This document shows positions 58,817 through 64,000 of a stretch of 64,000 nt of DNA, in pieces. The notes below the pieces were generated by a model. The model did not search any database and had not been told where the DNA came from. It saw only the letters and a list, made by a program, of their open reading frames with translations. Position 1 is the first letter of the stretch. Every line of letters begins with the position of its first letter. This DNA is from Rhododendron vialii (Eukaryota > Streptophyta > Magnoliopsida > Ericales > Ericaceae), in contig NC_080559.1 in the NCBI RefSeq assembly GCF_030253575.1, positions 34,219,501-34,283,500 of the forward strand, given 5' to 3'. A program made the position numbers and the translations under genes.

Positions 58817-60393
58817 TGCTTCGCCGTAACCTAACCTCTTGGAAAGGTTCACACCCCAAGCGTAGGGCTAGGTAGTTGAAAGCATAATAACCGGTAAGAC
58901 CGGAATCGTTCCCACTGAGAAATCTTCTTTAGCGAATTTGGATTAGATGTTGCATAGAGAGTTGTGGCATTCAAGCAGTCAACTTTGGTATTTGATTTGA
59001 ATAACGAAATTTAAACTTGAAATTGAACTAGATTAGAGATGGTCAAGTCAAAGGGATTGATTACCCACGACTTAGCCGTCAAACGGTTCCTTCATCTAAC
59101 TCATGAGTGGACTGAAACCGTCCGGATTCTACTAGAAGAATTAAAAGCTGAAGACTATTTATAACTTAATTCAAAACTCTAATTCAAATTGAACTCAATT
59201 AACGCAAGTGAGAGACGAAAAAGAATCGTTCGCACGCGTAGAATTATCAAGCTCGTAGCACGAGGCGATAAACTTCATTGATCAAAGAAGCCACCAACCC
59301 CATGATCAAAACTAGAAATCATGGGTCTAATTCATTCAAAATCTTGAAATTAAGCTAAAGTTTAAGAGAAACCATTTAAACCACTAAATTATAGAGTAAA
59401 CCTCACCCCATAACCAAACCTATATACTACTCACTCATAGCAAAAAGACTAGAAAATATGCTTGGAAAGGTAAACATGATTAACCAATAAAAACGGAAAT
59501 AAACTTGATTTATGAGAAGATCCATACAATAGCTACAACATTAACACATGAGAAAATATCAAAACACTTAAACTTACTTGAGTTGTTGAAGATAGAAAGC
59601 TTGAAAAACTAAGAACACAACATGAAAATCCTAGAAAGCAAGAAAAAGACTTTGGCCTAAACTAACTATCTATCTATGGCCATTAATGGCTTACAAAGCT
59701 ATTTATAGGCCTTACAAATCAGCCATAAAAATGGACTAAAAGGTCCCCCAAAATATCCCAAAAACATACTAGAAGTAGAAACTTTCCATATATGGAAGGT
59801 TGAAAAAGTTAACAAAAATCTGCACTACGGGCTCTGGTACCAATATCTAAAAAATGTGGTATTGGTACCAACTGAACTGTCTTCCAATTCGGCATGATGG
59901 TACCAATACCTAAAAAATGAGGTATTGGTATCTCTGTGTGAAAACTGCAGAACAGGGTCAGCTTGGGCCATCATACCTTGTCGTGCTCCGACAGCCTTCC
60001 AATGCTTCATTACATAATCAACGGGACTTGGCGGAGGTATGCCATGTGGCCTTGGTCCCACGGATGTCATTGGAACCATCCTTGATGCGTTTGCCTTGCT
60101 TGAACCACTTTGGCACGTTCCTTGCCAACCTTGACCTCCGGCCAATCTCCGAGGCTTCTTGTGGCACCGTTAGGCTTCGGTGACAATAAAATGAGTACCG
60201 GGGGGCATTTGGACACTTGGTTCATCCAGGAATTTTAATTGGCATTCAAAACCGCCTTATTAGCACGTTTTACCTAAAACACATACAAAAATACCTTACG
60301 TGCAATATCGCATAAAAACGACAACATATATGTACAAACACAACATACTAGAGGACTTAAGCACCAAAAATATGCAGTATTAGATGCTTATCA
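58817..60393 (-). mobile_element. solo LTR of an LTR retrotransposon, 5-bp TSD
   Basis: Bounded by TG...CA and flanked by the 5-bp repeat tttgt (58812-58816, 60394-60398). Removing it restores a continuous ggcggtttgttactgccg in the host element. On the minus strand it begins TGATAAGCATCTAATACTGC and carries a TATA word, CCTATAAATAG, at about 59699-59709, so the minus orientation is likely. No internal gag-pol or second LTR is present: 1577 bp. Confidence 0.75.
59830..59935. repeat. duplicated hairpin in the solo LTR
   Basis: Two copies of an inverted repeat, ggtaccaatatctaaaaa...tattggtacc and ggtaccaatacctaaaaa...tattggtatc, about 55 bp apart. Each could fold with a 10-bp stem. Confidence 0.7.
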
Positions 60394-60550
60394 TTTGTTA
60401 CTGCCGTTTTGGTTTTCCCGACAATTGCTTTATTGGCGGTCTATTACTAGCAGTTTTTAGACTATTACCAGCGGTTGTTAGTATTACTGGCGTTTTTTGG
60501 ACTATTTTCGACGGTTTTCTAATGCCTCTAAAGGTAAAATTTGGCGTAGT

Positions 60551-62267
60551 ATATCTTGAACTCTTGTAGGCTAATTCCTTAGCATGTGCCGATTATTCCG
60601 ATTATACCCGTGGTTTCACAAAAGATATGCAACTCCAGCATCCTTCGCATTTTACAATAACCAATAAAACACGGGTCTTCAAATTGTAGAAAAATACCCA
60701 CTCGTTGTATGTCGTCGTTTTCTGAGGTGCAGAATGATTAAAATTGTGCAAATTCCTGATGCAGATTTTTGGAAAATAACCAAAATACATAGCATCAGGG
60801 TTAGAAGGTTCATAAATAACTTCTGTCTACTCGATTGTATGCCTTCTTGTTTCACTTCAAGTTACTTCTTTGGCTCATTTTGTAAATAGACAGAAATTGG
60901 TAAAAACCTTTCTTTCCCTTATTTTTATGGGATGCTAAAAGCGAGATTGCGATGATGCCATATGATTGACTTTATTCATTATATTCATGATCTCGGCTTT
61001 GTGTGTTTCCCCACTCCATAGTCCATTGTGACGCATCCTTCATTTGCTGTGTGAAATGATTGCAAGGATGGAAGAATTGGGATTAGCTCCCCTCTATATC
61101 CTGTACCTTTGTATTTTTCTACCATCAAGCTTACAATAATGATTCGTTCGTCTTGTAAAATTTACAAACGAGAACATGTGTGTGAAAAATCAATTCAACA
61201 TACCAATAAGAACAAAAAAAATGTTGTCTTTTCGTTATCTAAAATAGACGACAAACAGCATTTAAACTTAAATTGTCCATTTTATATAACCAAATTGAAC
61301 CTGTTTATGCATGTGTATATTATTATCCGAAAGCTGATACAATAGCATTGTATCATCAGCTTATACATTGATGTGGAATTGACTTGGCAATTTTTAGCAT
61401 GAGCAATAAAACAATGAACACATCAATAACTACAAATTAATTGACTCCAATCATCAAATAAAATCGTGGTAAGTTCTATCTTGCACAACTTAAAAAGCCA
61501 CCCGAAGAATCTTGATTCCCACAAAATTACCTTGTAAAAACTTTAAAAAAAAAACCCCTACAAAACTCAACTTTCACAACTTTTCTCGTATATTTTATAG
61601 GCTCCACACAGATCCGAATCTGGTGGTAATCTTTTAGAAAGAAAAACGAGTATATTATGTTACAAACCAATGGAAGAAGAGTCATACTAGCATTTAGACA
61701 GAGTTTGTTGACTCGTTGTCTTCCGTAGATGCTTAAGATCCGAATATACTCTTGCACCATACAGTTACCCTTCGTCGCCCGGTCAACTTACGTCTACCCA
61801 AGTAGGTTACATTCTCTCTCTCTCTTATGTCCAATTCAAGTAATAATCTCTTTTTCGGTCTGATTAAAGACAGATAGCGCACGCAGGAACTAAAGAATTT
61901 CAAGAATGAAACTTTGATCAATTGGGTGGAGAGCGAATCCACCAATCAACCGGACTCCAAGTACGCAATATTCATTTCACTCCTTGTCATCAATACTCCT
62001 AGTCCCCAGAGAGACCGATCCAAAGGGAGTATACAAGTAATGATTTAACAAATATCACGTGATTCATCCGTTCAATCAATATCCCTGGCGTGTCCGTCCG
62101 ATGGCTGCTGTTTAGAAATCTCAAAACAAACCAAGGGCCACGAATTCGCTAATTGTTTATTATCAAAATTGGAGCATATTCTTCAATTAAAACTGTTCTC
62201 CTCCTTTTTTCGGTACGTAAAAAACTAGGGGAGGCTCCCGTCCGGTGTCGTTTGGTCCAGTCCCGTT
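60551..62267. other. intergenic stretch, nothing recognised
   Basis: AT-rich with only short fortuitous ORFs. No RNA gene or element end was identified. Confidence 0.4.
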
Positions 62268-62596
62268 CAGTCTCGGCCAATTACGAGCCCTTTTCGGTCA
62301 CAAAACAATGAGCGGAATAAAAAATATTGGTCGCACCAAAAACCACGGTAATCGGATATCGTTTGATATCAATTCAAAATGCATTAATCTTGTAAAAAAA
62401 AGAAGATACTATGTGCAACACTGGATTACAACACCTTAACACATTTTTCTAAAACTTAATTTGATTCGAAATGATATCAAACGATATCTAATCAACGTGA
62501 TTTTCGATGTGGCCTATGTTCTAGACGATATTTCAAAAATGAACAATTCTGATCATTATTTTGGGCCCTAAAATGGCCCACAATTAGCCGAGACTG
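62268..62596. mobile_element. fold-back element with ~130-bp arms
   Basis: Left end cagtctcggccaattacgag and complement of the right end cagtctcggctaattgtggg match. The arms run in to ggatatcgtttgatatcaat against gatatcgtttgatatcattt. It is 329 bp and non-coding. No TSD is evident. Confidence 0.6.
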
Positions 62597-62995
62597 CAAG
62601 TTGTTTCCGATAGTGAATAAATTTTAGATAGATTTGTGAATAGAATTATTGTAACAAAAAAAGTTTTTGTTAACAATTTTTTTGTTGGTGTGAACGATAT
62701 AATAAAATAATTAAACTCGTTGATTAATACTCTGTATGAATGGGGTAGAAAAAACGTTTAATTTTTTTTTTGTCTTTTTGCTAGTGGAAGCATCGCCCTA
62801 ATTTCGTGATTGGGGACCTTCTTATTTTGGTCTTGTCGTGTGGTTTTTAAGGGCAGTAGTTGGATGCCAGCTAGCAAGGGAACTTACCGGTGACTAACCG
62901 TCTCGTTCCCAAAGAAAAAAAACACACACACGCACTAGTGCACAATGGGAGCAATTTTTATTTTTTTGGATACGGGGAGCAGTTGAATCTCTCTA
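62597..62995. other. intergenic stretch, nothing recognised
   Basis: AT-rich; no supported feature. Confidence 0.4.
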
Positions 62996-63216
62996 GAGAA
63001 ATTTCTCGAATGACAAATTTTTCAATGCCGAGCGGGTGGTACCACATGACAAGTGGATATCATGTAATATTTGTTCGGTACATTTGGACAATTCATTTCG
63101 GTTTTGTACGATTCAAATTTAAAATAACAAAAAACAGAGAGTGTGTGAGGGTGAAAGTGTTTTAATCTGGTTTGAACGGCTGACGTGGTACCCTTCCGCC
63201 ACTGAAAAAATTCTCC
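62996..63216. mobile_element. inverted-repeat element, GAGAA/GCGGGTACC family, copy 3, in the ARM-gene promoter
   Basis: Left side aatttttcaatgccgagcgg then gtggtaccac; complement of the right end gagaattttttcagtggcgg then aagggtaccac. It ends about 105 bp upstream of the ARM-repeat gene ATG. The left boundary and TSD are uncertain. Confidence 0.5.
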
Positions 63217-63321
63217 TCTCCATCTCCCCGCTTAATAAGACCGGTCGTTGAGCTCCAATCCGAACAAAACAAACCCCCCCTCCCTCCCTCCCTCTCTCTC
63301 TCTCTCTCTCCGGCAGCTGCC

Positions 63322-63915
63322 ATGGAAGAAGCAGCAGCAGCTGCCACCAAAGAAGAGAACCAGCAAGTCCTCAAAGTCCTCGAAGCCCTCAAACAAGCCT
63401 CCCACGACCTGCAATCCAACCCCACTCCGAAACCCACCGAGTCCAACTCCATCAAAGCCCTCCTCGAGCTCGAGACCGAGTCCGACTCCATCCTCTCCAA
63501 CGACCCTTACCTCTCCACCCTCTCCCACCACCTCACCTACCTCAAGTCCATCGTCGACTCCCTCGAGAACTCCAAGTCCACCCGCCGCCACGGGCTGAGA
63601 TCCTTCTTGACTCGCCGGGTCACCACCCACGAGATCTCCCGGGTCGCCGGGTCGATCGAGTCCGAGATCCAGGCCTGGATTGACCGCGAGTGCATCGAAA
63701 ACCTCGCTCGGGCGCTGAGTAGTAGTAGTAGTAGTAGTAATGATAATAATAGCCATAGTTCGAGTGTCGACGAGGAAACCCTAATTCAGATGCTGGTACA
63801 ATTCGAGAAGCGGCTCAATCAAGGGTTCAATCACGAGTTGCAGGATTTAATTCTGAAATCGAAGCTGTTTTCGGAGCTCGAATCGGTCCTCTGTAATTCG
63901 GAGCACTCGACACAG
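63322..63915 (+). CDS. ARM-repeat superfamily protein, first exon (partial)
   Basis: A 198-codon first exon from ATG (MEEAAAAATKEENQQ) to a CAG|GTGAGC donor at 63915; the gene continues beyond the window. Motifs: ASHDLQSNP, IKALLELETESDSILSNDP, LSHHLTYLKSIVDSL, LRSFLTRRVTTHEISRVAGS and IESEIQAWIDRE. These match, from memory, the N-terminus of Arabidopsis At2g05810-type armadillo proteins, whose ARM repeats follow in later exons. The function of the family is not established. A serine run encoded by (AGT)n occurs near residues 132-139. The 3' part of the window (63916-64000) is intron 1. Confidence 0.75.
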
Positions 63916-64000
63916 GTGAGCAGGACGGACTACTCAAGTTCAAAATTTCTTTAGAATGATAGTAGTTTTTCTCTGGAAAATATTGAAATTAATAAAATTC

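Larger units (their letters stand above)
58375..60550. mobile_element. CACTA-like element split by a solo LTR
   Basis: The left end actacgccaaattttgactt and complement of the right end actacgccaaattttacctt are inverted termini of the type seen in plant CACTA elements, but the expected leading C is absent on both sides. Subterminal sequence on both sides is full of ggcggttt/accgccg words, typical CACTA subterminal repeats. Without the nested LTR the element is about 594 bp and non-coding. A 3-bp TSD is not evident. Confidence 0.55.

Noticed and set aside
63162..63756. Long minus-strand frames over the ARM-gene exon
   Set aside because: They are shadows of a GC-rich coding exon and of CT repeats; the plus-strand frame carries the family motifs.
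1..64000. CRISPR arrays, operons, rRNA genes, bacterial signals
   Set aside because: Nothing of this kind is visible; the window is plant nuclear DNA. Tandem repeats here lack regular spacers.

Overview
This is a nuclear segment of a flowering plant, most likely a eudicot. The genes are intron-rich with GT-AG introns and their products match plant families: a DAYSLEEPER-type domesticated hAT transposase, CCR4-NOT subunit 10, an ANTH-domain clathrin adaptor, NatC subunit NAA35, a heptahelical HHP/PAQR protein and a plant ARM-repeat protein. A MIR396 hairpin, many (CT)n/(GA)n microsatellites and abundant MITE-like elements fit the same picture. I cannot name the species.

Layout. 1-11.8 kb is mostly non-coding: a SINE with target-site duplications (TSDs), a Stowaway MITE, a Tourist-like MITE, a MIR396 gene on the minus strand near 6.7 kb with its own TATA box, and a fold-back element with a 9-bp TSD. 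11.85-15.7 kb holds the BED/hAT gene (+). 16.74-19.29 kb is a 2.55-kb Mutator-like element with a perfect 10-bp TSD that ends about 230 bp before the ATG of CNOT10 (+, 19.5-24.4 kb). PICALM1-like (-, 25.6-31.6 kb) converges on CNOT10. NAA35 (-, 34.6-47.0 kb) is intron-rich; its introns carry a second Mutator-like element (1.29 kb, 9-bp TSD) and a decayed LINE. HHP (-, 49.07-51.53 kb) follows. 51.6-63.2 kb is an accessory, repeat-rich interval: a MITE cluster at 53.4-54.9 kb, a minus-strand SINE, several inverted-repeat elements, and a CACTA-like element split by a 1.58-kb solo LTR with a 5-bp TSD. The first exon of an ARM-repeat gene (+, 63.3 kb) runs off the right edge.

The protein genes are housekeeping functions (mRNA deadenylation, clathrin coat assembly, N-terminal acetylation, membrane signalling) and form no pathway. 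What stands out is transposon biology: four insertions with 9-10 bp TSDs, one in the promoter zone of CNOT10 and one in an intron of NAA35, plus nested insertions. Exon coordinates were derived by hand from splice signals, reading-frame continuity and family knowledge. No database search was run.
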